From Babylonia areolata (Eukaryota; Mollusca; Gastropoda; Neogastropoda; Buccinidae): 64,000 nucleotides of DNA. Under the pieces are notes generated by a model that worked only from the letters and a program-made list of their open reading frames with translations, made no database searches and was not told the origin of the DNA. Of the stretch, positions 13,083-26,247 are shown one piece after another (position 1 is the stretch's first letter; each line of letters opens with the position of its first letter). The translations under genes were made by a program, and so were the position numbers. The stretch spans positions 43,370,297 to 43,434,296 of the forward strand of contig NC_134898.1 in assembly GCF_041734735.1 (NCBI RefSeq). The letters are read 5' to 3'.

Positions 13083-16000
13083 TTCCTTACTTCTGCCTCT
13101 ATTCTTTCCACATGAGTTTTTCCTCAGCTGTGCCTCATATCATGCATGTTGATCTCAGAGTGTATGACTATTATTCATATGACACTGTTCACTTCATCAT
13201 CCATTTACTCCAAAGGTATGATGAAACTATTCCACATGATGTACATTCCATACGGTTACCCTGTATCTGTGACAGTTGTAAGGTGTCTATGCGCTGTGTT
13301 TGTTTTTTTTATCTTTGGTGGCTTGCTAAGTTGCTTTGTGCCGAGTACTGTACGTGCTTGCTTTGATTGCTTCCTTTCTCGAAGGACACTTCTAAACCTT
13401 CTGCCAAAGACTTGGTCTCCCGATCAATCAGTGTGCCAGCAAGGCTTCCCACGGAGCAGGTAGGTGGTGGTGTGTTGTGTCCCTGTGGCCTGATGCCTGC
13501 CTCCACCTTCACAATTGGCCTCTGCCCGTGTCACTTTCCACACCTCTGTGCTTTGGTTTTCACAACCCCAGATTTCCTTTTATACCTCCCCGTCTTGTCT
13601 TTTTCCTTTTTTCTCTCCTTTTCCTTTTTTTTTTTCCCCCTACCCTTTTGATTTTAATCAAGTGCATGGGGGTCTTGGAAATTTGTGATCAGTTTTCACA
13701 GGTGTTATGCATGGTTTCGGGTTTTTTTTGTTTTGTTTTTTAGTCTGTAAATATTTTCTCTTAGGTTGTCTTTTCTTGTATTTGAATTTATCGTTTGATT
13801 TTACCTTCTCTCTTCTTTTTTTTTTTCTTCTTCTTTTTTCTTCATTCTGTTTGTCTCACTTTCTTTCTTTTTTCTCTGCATTACATTGTATATTTTGATT
13901 TTTTAGATAAAGTATAATTTGCTTACTGCTTATATATGATTATTCAATTCTTTGGTCTTGTAAAATTTGATGCTTGGTTTTATGGTGATAGTGTTGATTT
14001 AAACACAAAGCTTAGTGTTCATTTGTTTTAGCCATAGATTGGCCTGTACTTGTTCAACTGGGCTGTAGCAACATGATTTGATTTGATATCTTGTTTAGTC
14101 AGTATCAGGGATTTTCCATTTTAGACACCAATGAAAGTCTGTGTGACTATTCATTTGCTGCTTCAAAGTAGGTGGCTTTTATTTTTATTTAAAACAGTGT
14201 TTAGTAAAACATCATGTTGAGTTTTGCTCAATAAGTTGATCAGTTCATTCCAGTCATTTATACTTACCAGTCCTAACCCCTAGGCTGCCTATCTGACGAG
14301 ATAACTCGTCATCGCAAGCATGTACGCTTCGCTGCCATAATGACAAGATAACTCGTCATCGAAATATTCAGACTTTTCCCTGGTTTGCATTCAGTTCATT
14401 GACGAAAATGCTGGTCACTTTAGCTTGGGGAATCTTTCTAGATTCTGTTCATAGCTAGAAACCCTATCTACGTCATGAGGGAGTCCTTAATTTGAACGTT
14501 TTGGTTGGGTCACTGTCGCAGTGTTTTACCTGGCTCCTTTCCTTGCTTGCTCAACAAAATGTCAGACTGATGCCGTGCTCAAGACATGCAATCGTGGCGA
14601 ACTAAATCAACCAAGATTGCTTTCTTTAGCTGATGCTCAGAAAGAATTGAAGCGTAAATTCGAAGAAGACCGTGGTGAACATTTATAGGATGATTTGATA
14701 GAAAATAAAGGGAGCAATCAAGAGAGTGGCCAAGATATGACTATCAGTGAGTGATGCCGGCTGCACAACTGTAGTAGACAACACAAACTAACCAAATTAT
14801 TAGCAGGACACAGTGTGAGTGATTTTCTTGGCACTCAGCCAATGTGGTCTGATGTGAACTGGATAAAGTGATCATGTAAGAGGGGTGAAGATGAGGGGGC
14901 GTGGCCTCACATCCATATTATCACTTGGAGAAGTCACAATGCATTGTGTATCTATCTCTTTTTATTTAATTTTTTTTATTATTGTGGTTATTCAAGTATG
15001 ATTTTGTATGTGCAGATATCCATTTGTCCAGAAAATATATTTTAGTGCAAATTACCTGACTAATGTTTGTAATGATCAAGTTGAAAATGTGACAAAAAAC
15101 AATACACTGATTTCAAAACAACAGCATGTCACTAAAAATATATAAAATGGGTAAACATTATGTTTTGTATTCTTTATTCATTTACCTTTCAGAAAATATA
15201 TACTTTTATGAGTCTTTCTCAAATAACAAAGATCACAGAATTTTTTTTTTTAGTTTATACCCAGTTTTTTTTCTTTTGGAAAAAAAACCCTGGCAAATAG
15301 ATTTCACTTAAATCTTATTTTCCTGGCAGTGAAAGGATTACTAACACCATAGAAATGTGAACATGACGTGCTTTGTTTTATATGGCCCTGAAATGTATCA
15401 AGTAAGTTTTCCCCAATCATTATCAGCCACTAATTCATGATATTCACAAGACTGTTCGCAGTAAGACTTGGTCTTACAGCTTGTACTTTTTTTTCTTTTT
15501 TCTTTTTTTTTAAGGAAGATTTTCAGGTGCAGAAAGAGTTGATTCTAAGAATTCTGAACATTTACAAAATTGGGCTCTAGCTTCATCAGAATATCTTTGT
15601 GAAAATAAGAAAGCTTTCAGTTGTATTCATTTTCTACTTTTGATGGACTTTTGAAAGGTTGCATAATCTTACTGTTTAGTCACGACAGAGTACTTTGCAT
15701 TGCAGTGAATGAGAAATTTTTTTAAAGATAATAACAGAAGATAAGTAGCAAAATTGCATGCATGCCACATCGCTTCATTGAAAAACTTCGATTCAGTCTC
15801 ATTGTGAATCCCTTCATAAGAAAGCTGTGAATGCCCAGGATATGTTTTCACAGTGCAGGGCTGCAGTTGTAGAATAGTAACACTAACAGTGTCATTTCTC
15901 ATCCTCAGAACATCATCGTCAACTCTTATAGGTGGTCATAGACCCTGCTGGCAACTTGATCATCGAAAACTGCATTGAACCTTTCCAGCAACATTATAAA

Positions 16001-18425
16001 TAGACTGATGAAAAAACTATAGTGAAAAATTGAGTCCTTTTAACAGTTTATCATATGAAATAAGCATTTATTTATATGAAATAAGCATTTATTTACATTT
16101 TGTTGTTGTTTTTCTGCTTTATTTGTCAGGTTCTAATGCCGTTTGTGTTTAGGTTTCCAGTTATTTATTTATGGCAGTCGGTACTTATTGATTGAAAATG
16201 TTGCATTTCTATTTTTCATTTTTCAATTACTTATTTTATGAATATTTAATCTTGAAAAGGATGTACATATATTTTCTTTCTTTCCTTTTTTTTTTTTTTT
16301 TTTTTCTTTTCTTTTCTTGTTGTTTTAGTTTGTTTGGGGTTGTTGTTTTTTTGTTGTTGTCGTTAAAAATCAAGCCTTGCAATATTTAAGTAAAGAGTGT
16401 GTTTGAATGGTTTGTCATTTGTCCTTTCCTATCTCTTCACTTTACCAGACTCGCTCAACCTGCCCTGTTTTCTGTTTTTAGAATGAAGCATGGTTGTTAT
16501 GTCACTAGTACCATTGAATTGGATAAGCTTCCAAAGAGTGAACTGACTGTCATAGTTATCTTTCTTCTGTTGGGAGTGTGTTTGTGTGATAGTAGCTTAA
16601 CATGCTCTTAACCAACCCCACAGTGTGTACAATACAGGGGTTGGTTATGGACACTGACTTGGCTTTGCTTTTGACACAAGCTTTTTTCTTGTCTGTTTCT
16701 GCTTGACCACTGATTGTTCTGTGGCTTTCTTCTGCTTTTGAAACTTGAAGTGGGCACTGTTTCTTCATTGTGATTTACATGAAGAAAAAAAATAATCATC
16801 GTTAATAATTGGCATGGTTTATCAGAGTGATTTACTCTGGTACACTTTCATCTATAAAATGAATGACAAATTTTTTTTTTAAATGGTATTGGGACCACTC
16901 TGGTACACTTTCATCTATAAAATGAATGACAAAATTTTTTTTTTAAATGGTATTGGGACCTGTGAAGTGGAAATTAAGAAGAGGAAAATGTGAAGAAGAA
17001 AAGTTGAAGAAAAATGTTAAGTAGAAATGAAGAACAAAAAAATGTAAAAATACATGTGAAAGAAGATGGAACACTAAGACGTAAGACATCAGTAGATGAT
17101 TGGGGAATGATAGGGGGGACAAGCAAGAAAGAAAAAAAGATGAAGGAAGAAAAAAGAAAGGAGAGAGGAAGAAAGATGAAGAGAAAAAAAGAAGAGCTAC
17201 ATTAAGACACAGCGCAGAACCTTTATTTCACCTAACAGTGCCCGTAAGAAAAAGGATGAAGCGTAGGTTGGCTGCATGGAGGTTTGTTTTGAGGCTTGCC
17301 GTGTGGATGTGGGCGTGATGCCATGACACTTTGAGTGACGTGATGCCGGCATGCCCTTCTCTCCCTCTCTCTGTCCACTAGGACGGTCGCAAAAATCACA
17401 CCAGCGCCACAAACACGGACGAGCAGTTGCTGCAGTCGTGGCGGCGGGGCCTGCGCAAGACAGGCAGCACAAGCATGGTGCATGAGCAAATGAAGGAGAA
17501 TGAGGATAAGTCTCTTCCCCGCTCCTCCTCCTCCCCCCGTCTGGCTGTCGATAACAGGATAGAGAGTGTGAGTGCACTGCTGGATTCCTAGGGGCTGTGT
17601 GGATGTGCCTGGTTTGGAGTGTAGTGCCTGGTTGTCCGTAACAGGATAGAGAGTGTGGGTGCATTGCTTGACTCTGGATAGTGTGAATGCCCAGGTTGAC
17701 TTCAGGGTAGTGTGTGAGTGCATTGCTTGACTGAAGGCTCTGTGTGTGTGTGTGTGTTGTTTGAAGTATGTGGATTGTGCCCGACATATGGGGGTTGTTT
17801 TCTTCCTTGCATGTAAAGTTCTTGTTCATCAGTTTATATATTGTAAGTGTTAGTGATAGACACATTTTATCGTTTTGGGGGGTAGTCTGAAGTTGCTGTC
17901 GAGATTTCTTTCCTGAAGGTTTTAAAAATGTTATATATAAAAATTAAAAAAAAGATACATAAAAACAGAAAGGAGAGTGTGTGGGAGGTCCACCCCCAGT
18001 TGACAGTATTCTTCAAACTGTCTGTGCCAGTGTTATAACATGAAGAAAACTGCTTGATCTAACAGAACAACCAACCACACAACCTGTATTCATTTGAGGA
18101 GAAAAAACACCTGATGACCCAGTACTTGCAGGGACTACATTTACAGCCCATAGCTGATGTACAAACTGCTTTATATGTAATGATATAACCAGGACCAGGA
18201 CAGCCAATGCCTTTCTCATGCACGAAACTATTGCTTATGCACTCGGAATGTCCTTAACTGCCTTTGAATCAATCCACACTGATCAGATCGTCTGTCACTG
18301 ACCAGGTTCTGTCAGGAAGAAAAAGAATGTGATTCATGCTTGGCTGATCACCATGATTGCAAATGGCTTTTAACCTCTTGTCTGATCGTTAAAAAGTCAA
18401 CAACCTCTCTGTGTATATGTGTGTG

Positions 18426-18479
<54 letters not shown>

Positions 18480-21400
18480 TTCTGTCAGTCCATCTCGGTG
18501 ATATTAACTTTTTTTCTTTGGATAGCTTCTTGAAAAACGTTTGTCATTGTCTTATAGTTATAAGTTTTGGGGGTTGTTTACTTTTCAAATAAAATCTGTA
18601 TTAAAAATTGCTTGGTTTATATCCACCCGGTACCCCCCTACCCTTCATTCATTTATGAAATTTATTATTATGAATTTCTGGGGTTTCTTGTTGGTTTTTT
18701 TGTGTTCTGATATTGTGGCACAATGCAACACGGTGTTGAGCAGTCATAGAAAAATCAGGGCAGTTTGATAAATGAAAGCAGTGCCCCCAGGGGGCATGTG
18801 AAATAAACTTTTTTCCTTTCCTTTCCTCGCCTAGACTTAAAGTGGTGACAAATGAAGAACATGTGTGAGCCTGTAAGACATGGTGTTACCTTGTGAATGT
18901 ACGATAGCTTTAAACGAAACAAACGTGGTAATACTTTAGGGCTGTCTTCATGTTTTATATGACTTATACTATTCATCGTTTATATGTTTGCTAAATGTTC
19001 TGATGTAGAACCCAGTTTGTATTTTCTCATATGGACCCTTGCTTATCTCCTTGCTTTGTCAAAACCCAGCTCCATCAACCATTTAACTTATCAGTCAGGT
19101 TTCTTTATCTTATTCAGAGGACTGCTCTTACCTGTGTTCCATTGTTAATCAATCTCTTTACCTCTTGGAAATTAATTGTGGACTTGGGCAATTTTTTTTT
19201 CTTAACACCAGCCTATATTCAGATCTGCAGTGTTACAGGTATTTGGAAAATACATACTATTAAATTGAAGTATTGCTTTCTGATGATAGGCTCATTTCAT
19301 TCTATAATTGTTGTTTGTTATCCTCCAGTAATATGTGCTGGGAATGTTAAAAGGTCTGTTGAATGAATTCGTCAATTTTCTTTTTGCATAGCTATGGATT
19401 ATAACAGCAGTGGAGAATTAGTTTTGTTTTCAGACTTCTCCAAGTTATAGAAGTAACTGAGAATGTTGTGTTTTTTACACTACATGTTGTAAAAAAATAA
19501 AATAAAAAAAAAAAAAAAAAAAGTAATACAGAAGTAGTTTTGATTTTAGTGTACAGATATAATAAAGAAATAGTTTTGTTTTCAGCCTACAGATTATAAC
19601 AGTAATAGAGAAATTGTTTTGTTGTTCAACTACAGATTATGAATTAGTTTACTTTTATACACTACAGGTTATAACTCCGCTAGAGAACTAGTTCAGTCTT
19701 TACAGCCAGGTGATAACTCTAGTGACTGTTTCCCCAAGTTCTCCTACCTTGCCCCAGTTGTGTAGGTGATGGAGGTGCAGTGTGTTTAGTGCAGAGAAAG
19801 CTGACAGATGGGTGTGGGGGTTTGAACCAGTTGCAGGAAAGGTTAAACGCCCGCCGGCCCCTGTCCAGCACTTCCGCCCTCGGCACCACCTCCGTCTCCT
19901 CTTCCACCTCCGACACCTCCACTGATTCCCGTCCAGGCGACAGGTAATGTGTGTGTGTGCCCCCAACCTGTGTGTGTATGTGTTTGTGAGACCTGTGTCT
20001 ATTTTGTGTGGTGTGTGTGTGTGTGTGTTTGTGTTGGATTGCTGTTGTCTTGTTGTTGGTTGACATCCTTAATTCTGAAAGAAAAACTCTGGGTGAACTG
20101 TGTTTTCTGAGATAGCATCATTTAACCCGTTTTTCGTTATTTTTCCTCCTACCACTTCCTTCTGTCCAGTCCATTGTGGAAAATGGCTGCACTATTTTTC
20201 TTCATACTATCTCTTTCTGTCCTTCCATGCCTGTGGAAAATAGCTGTACTGTTTTCCTTCATACTACCTCTTACTCTCCTGTCCCTTTGAAAAATTGGCC
20301 ACACATCTGTAAACTGTTTTTACTTCTACTATCTCTTTCTGTCCTGTCCCAGTGGAGAATGGCCATGCATCTGGGAACTATTTTTCCTCCAACTACCTCT
20401 CATTGCCCTGTCACTGTGGAAAATGACCACACATCTGTGAACTATCTCTCCCCCTTCTACCTTCTTCTGGAAAAAATGACCACACATCTGTGAACTACTT
20501 CTCCCCCTTCTACCTTCTTCTGGAAAAAATGACCACACATCTGTGAACTATCTCTCCCCCTTCTACCTTCTTCTGGAAAAAATTACCACACATCTGTGAA
20601 CTCTCTCTCCCCCTTCTACCTTCTTCTGGAAAAAATGACCACACATCTGTGAACTGTTTCTCCCCCTTCTACCTTCTTCTGGAAAAAATGACCACACATC
20701 TGTGAACTATTTCTCCCCCTTCTACCTTCTTCTGGAAAAAATGACCACACATCTGTGAACTCTTTTTTTCTTTCTATTACCTCTTTCTCTCCTTCCATTC
20801 ATGTGGAAAATGGCCACATACTTGAACCATTTTTCTTACTACAACCTCTTTCTGGTCTGACCATGTGGATACTGGCCACTGTTTTCCCTCTTACTACCTA
20901 TTTCTGGTCTGTCCATGTGGATACTGGCCACAGTTTTCCCTCTTACTACCTATTTCTGTTCTGTCCATGTGGATACTGGCCACACTGTTTTGCCTCTTAC
21001 TACCTATTTCTGTTCCATCCATATGGGTAGTGGCCGCACTGTTTTCCCTCTTACTACTTATTTCTTTTCTGTCCATGTGGATAGTGGCCGCACTGTTTTC
21101 CCTCTTACTACCTATTTCTGTTCCATCCATATGGGTAGTGGCCGCACTGTTTTCCCTCTTACTGCTTATTTCTTTTCTGTCCATGTGGGTAGTGGCCACA
21201 CTGTTTTCCCTCTTACTACCTATTTCTGTTCCATCCATGTGGGTAGTGGCCGCACTGTTTTCCCTCTTACTACCTATTTCTGTTCTGTCCATGTGGATAC
21301 TGGCCACACTGTTTTGCCTCTTACTACCTATTTCTGTTCCATCCATATGGGTAGTGGCCGCACTGTTTTCCCTCTTACTACTTATTTCTGTTCCATCCAT

Positions 21401-23106
21401 ATGGGTAGTGGCCACACTGTTTTCCCTCTTACTACCTATTTCTGTTCCATCCATATGGGTAGTGGCCACACTGTTTTCCCTCTTACTACCTATTTCTGTT
21501 CTGTCCATGTGGATATTAGCTCCACTGTTTTGCCTCTTACTACCTATTTCTGGTCTGTCCATGTGGGTAGTGGCCGCACTGTTTTGCCTCTTACTACCTA
21601 TTTCTGTTCCATCCATGTGGATACTGGCCGCACTGTTTTCCCTCTTACTACTTATTTCTGTTCTGTCCATGTGGGTAGTGGCCACACTGTTTTCCCTCTT
21701 ACTACCTATTTCTGTTCTGTCCATGTGGGTAGTGGCCGCACTGTTTTCCCTCTTACTACTTATTTCTGGTCTGTCCATGTGGGTAGTGTCCACAGTGTTT
21801 TCCCTCTTACTACCTATTTCTGTTCCGTCCATGTGGATATTGGCCACACTGTTTTCCCTCTTACTACCTATTTCTGTTCAGTCCATGTGGATATTGGCCA
21901 CACTGTTTTCCCTCTTACTACCTATTTCTGTTTAGTCCATGTGGATATTGGCCGCACTGTTTTCCCTCTTACTACCTATTTCTGTTCCGTCCATGTGGAT
22001 ATTGGCCGCACTGGGATGGGCGTAGTGGCCACACAGTTTTTCTTCTTTCTGCCTCTTTCGTTTTCCAACCATGTGGGCAATGGCCACATTATTTTTCCTC
22101 TTACAACCTGTTTCTGTTCCATCCATGTGTAGAATGGCCACACATTTGTGCCGCAGGGACACTGATAATTTTCTCCTTTTTACAGTGGTCTGTGTTCAAC
22201 ACAACTCATTGTTCTCCACAAGGCTGGCTGCAGCATCTTTCAGTGACTTAAATGTCATCTGTGCTTTCTGGAAATTCTGTGTTTAGAAATGTAAGTAACT
22301 TGAAATGTTGAAGCAATGTAAATGTTGAAAACAAAAATTCAACAGTTTTGAAGTAAGATATTTGTCTCAGCCATTAAAAAAAAAAAAAAAAAAAAAAAAC
22401 TTTCAGAACCTGGGATGCCTGTTGTGACAGTGGATGTGAAAAGCTTTGTGTCTGTCATTGGTCTTGCTGGTCATTTTGCTATTGTATTGTGGGTGAAGTT
22501 GTTGTGATGTGATAGAAGACACTGCCAGAAAGGATGCTCATCCTTGCATGGTGTTAGCTTTTATTAACACATCACACCAGTCCCTGTGGTGGAATATGTG
22601 TGTTTTTTCTGTGCGTATGTAAAACATAATAGTTATTATTTAGGAATAAACTGCACATAAAGAATATGAATTGGGTATAGTGAATACCAGTTTCGGTTCT
22701 AACTTCCCTTCACACTACAGCCTTGATATTATTTAGCAGTCTATAGTGTACAGCAAAAAAGGCTCAGTAGCCTATAAAGTAAAGAAGACTTCTTGATACA
22801 AGTGTTGACTGCAGAACAGTGCATCGACTCAGGTTAGTATGAAAACATTTTTTTTAAGCCAAGGAAACTATTGCTTTGATGACTTTTTGATGGAAAGAGA
22901 TGCAGATGACTTGGCCAAATGACCAGGCACCAGTATTGTTTCACATGTATTTTGAAAAAAGAGGAGGTGGGGGGGATGTCTTCAATGAATTTTGAGTATG
23001 CTGATATTTTGATAAGTTATCATGGCACTTAAATTAGTTGTGTTATGCAGAAATTTAAGGTGCCCATGAACATTTGAGTTGTAGGAAAAAGAGGGAAACA
23101 GAGTAT

Positions 23107-23143
<37 letters not shown>

Positions 23144-26100
23144 TGCAAGCACATACAGCCCCAACACCTCGTGTTCACACACAAACGTGCATGTGTGTAT
23201 GCACACACACCCCCTATTCACATGCACACAAGAGGGTGCATGTATGTGTGCTCGTGCATGTGTGTGCACGTTATGCACCTGGGCACAAGCACGCATGTTC
23301 ACATAAACACACACACAAGCATGCATGAACACCCTCTCACACACAGGTTAACCACAAGAAATAAGGAAAGCAGCAGCTGGTTATCTCATATCAGCTATAT
23401 GCACAGTCAGACATGAGTTCCTCAGACTTAGATCTCCTGCATCATTGGAAGTATGAGTGGGGCACACAGTCAAACATTCCTGATAGGAAATATTAAAATC
23501 AGACCCTTGTGTTGAGTCTGGGCTGTATCTTGGCAGAAATTCAGTTGATATAATGTTTGCTTGATACATTTTTCAGAGGTCAGCACACTTTTCCAAATAC
23601 AGAAATAACAGAACATCAAAGCTATGTGAAGTTGCAGCAGATCTCCTCTCAACACCTATCATCTTCTGATTTAATGTGTTAAGAAAATTTCTTTCCAAAG
23701 ATAGCGAACAGAAGCAAACTTCGTTTTTTTTATGAAATCAAAAGAATGCACATCTTCACATGAAATGACAAGTGTGAATAACATTTTAAAATGTGATTTT
23801 CAAAAAAATCTTGAGGAAAGTGAGATCGAGGTAATTTTCAGATTTGTTGTCACAATGTCAGTATAATGTGAGCATTGATATTGTTGGTATTGTTTGCTGT
23901 GTGCCTTTGTTTTCTTTTACTTGTGTTTTCTTTTTCCTTCCGCAATTTTACTTGCTTTACTTTGTCAGTCTTTCTCTCTCTTTTTTCCCCCCTTTCTTTA
24001 ATTGAATATGGAGTGTGTGTGTTTTGACTATTGTGCGTGCATTTTACTTGGTTTCTGCATGGAGTTTGTGCATGGGAGTGTGCGTTTGGTTTTGGCTTTG
24101 TGTGCTTTCAGGTACAGCTGGTCTGGCAGCCACCTGGGCTACCTGTCGCGCTCAGGCTACAAGCCTTACTATCAGCGTCAGCACGAGCTGAACCAGCAGA
24201 AAGAGCAGCAAGAGCGGGACGCTCGCACTGCCGGCAGCAGCCGCATAACCCGACCCCTCTCCTCCATCTCTGCCTTCTCCTCTCCCTCCTCATCCTCCTC
24301 CACCTCCACTTCCACCCCCCTAACCTCCACCACCACAGCCACTACCACCATAGTCACCACCTCCACCTCCTCTACCAATTCAGTATTTAGAAGGTGTGGT
24401 TGTTTTCAAGTGTGTGTGTGAGTCTGCATTGATTGTTAAAAGTGTGTGTGTGTGTGTGTGTGTGTATGCACATATGTGTTTGTGTGCAAAGTTTTATCTC
24501 GAAAGCAAGAGAGTGCTCCAGTATATACTGAGTGAGGTCTGTCCATCTGTGAAGCTTAAGAAAACATTTTGATCTGATTTATAGGAGATTTCTCATTTCT
24601 TTGGAAACTGGGGGTGGTAGAGATGGGTGGGGAGTCATTTATGTGGATGGGACTTGCTGCCACATCATTCAGAACCTTTCAAGGGTGGTTGAATTCTGAG
24701 ACCAACTTTCCTTTTGTTGTGATAGGATTGTAGTACTATGGAGATGTGTTATATATGATCCTCCATACCAGCTCTGCTCTCTAGTTCTTTCTTCAGTCAT
24801 AAGGTGGCAGCAGTGTTGGTCAGACCATGAGAACATCATCATCTTAATGTCCAAAATCTTCAGACACATGTACTAAGATCAAGGAAAATCAATAGGACAT
24901 CGTGGAAATCTGTAGAACAAAGTGCCCAGACGCTTAGGAAACACTTTTTTTTTCTCTTTACCTTTCAGATTCACTTTAGTTTAAAAAAAAAAAGAAAGAA
25001 AGAAAAGAAATGAGACAAAAAAACCTCCAACAATGTGCATTGCAACTGACAGGTTTTACAGAACTGAAATACACATACTTGTTGTCTTCAAAGTGATAGT
25101 CGTGACTTTAAGATTCACATGGACTGGACTTAATTTGTGGTCCAGGTGGTTGTGCACAAGTGACCTCTCTTTGTCCTGGTGTGTGATCATAGAGAAGTCT
25201 ATGTTTACTTGACTTCCACCTGTCTAGAGCAATCAGAAATAGGAAGTCCTGCCTGTTCCCCCATCCTGCATAGGGCACAAGAGCCTACCCTGTGTGGCAG
25301 CTGACACACTGATCCAGCTACAACTTCAGTTGTTTAATTCACCGGTGTGGTTATGGGGCAAAAAAACCCCATGAAAGTGATGCTTGTTTGTTTGTGAGAT
25401 TGTTGTTTTGTTTGTTTGTTTTTTGTGTGTGTGTGTTGTTTTTTATAGACCATCATAGTTAGTTCCCTTGAACAGGAAGTCTGACGGGCGCAATAGCCGA
25501 GTGGTTAAAGCGTTGGACTTTCAATCCAAGGGTCCCAGGTTCGAATCTCGGTGACGGCACCTGGTGGATAAAGGGTTGAGATTTTTCCGACCTCCCAGGT
25601 CAACATATGTGCAAACCTGCTAGTGCCTGAACCCCATTCGTGTGTATACACAAGCAGAAGATCAAATACACGTAAAAGATCCTGTAATCCATGTCAGCGT
25701 TCAGTGGGTTATGGAAACAAAAACATACCCAGCATGCACACCCCTGAAAGCGGAATATGGCTGCCTACATGGTGGGGTAAAAACGGTCATGCACGTAAAA
25801 GCCCACTCGTGTACATATGAGTGAACGTGGGAGCTGCAGCCCACGAATGCAGAAGAAGAAGAAGAGGAAGTCACCTTCACAGTGCCAAAGTAAACTACTT
25901 TCACACAGGCTTGAAATAATTTCATTGATGCTTGTAAGTCCATAAAATAGATAATTGGATGCGACTTGGTCTAAAACATTGACGGCCAGGCCTGATATGG
26001 CATCAAATCATTCAGAGGAGGTGACATTTGATTGAAGACGTTATCGGTCATTTTCAAGAGATTTCAGTCCAGCATCTGATGTCTGACACTGAGATATAAA

Positions 26101-26190
26101 TCCCTGTATAATAGACCAAAGTGACAGAACTGTCTTGTCTGGTAAAAGTATGGGCAGCTTGCTTCTTTCAATCTTCATAAAAATTTTGTC

Positions 26191-26247
<57 letters not shown>

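Larger units (their letters stand above)
13460..17381. other. Intron after E8 (3.9 kb)
   Basis: Pyrimidine-rich 13490-13900. A piggyBac-like remnant lies at 14277-15340 and poly-T at about 16287-16310. There is a 65-bp two-copy repeat at about 16838-16960 and a purine-rich tract at about 16975-17205. Confidence 0.8.

Noticed and set aside
17197-17865. 222-codon minus-strand open frame
   Set aside because: Antisense shadow of E9 and the surrounding GC-rich sequence; the + strand carries the conserved family motifs.
20865-22132. Open frames of 356, 405 (+) and 317 (-) codons
   Set aside because: Entirely within the 54-bp minisatellite; the repeats are open in several frames and on both strands, with no splice, start or homology evidence.
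25484-25560. Possible tRNA gene with clear box A and box B
   Set aside because: It is the head of a SINE with body, AAG-type tail and target duplications; the acceptor stem is poor.
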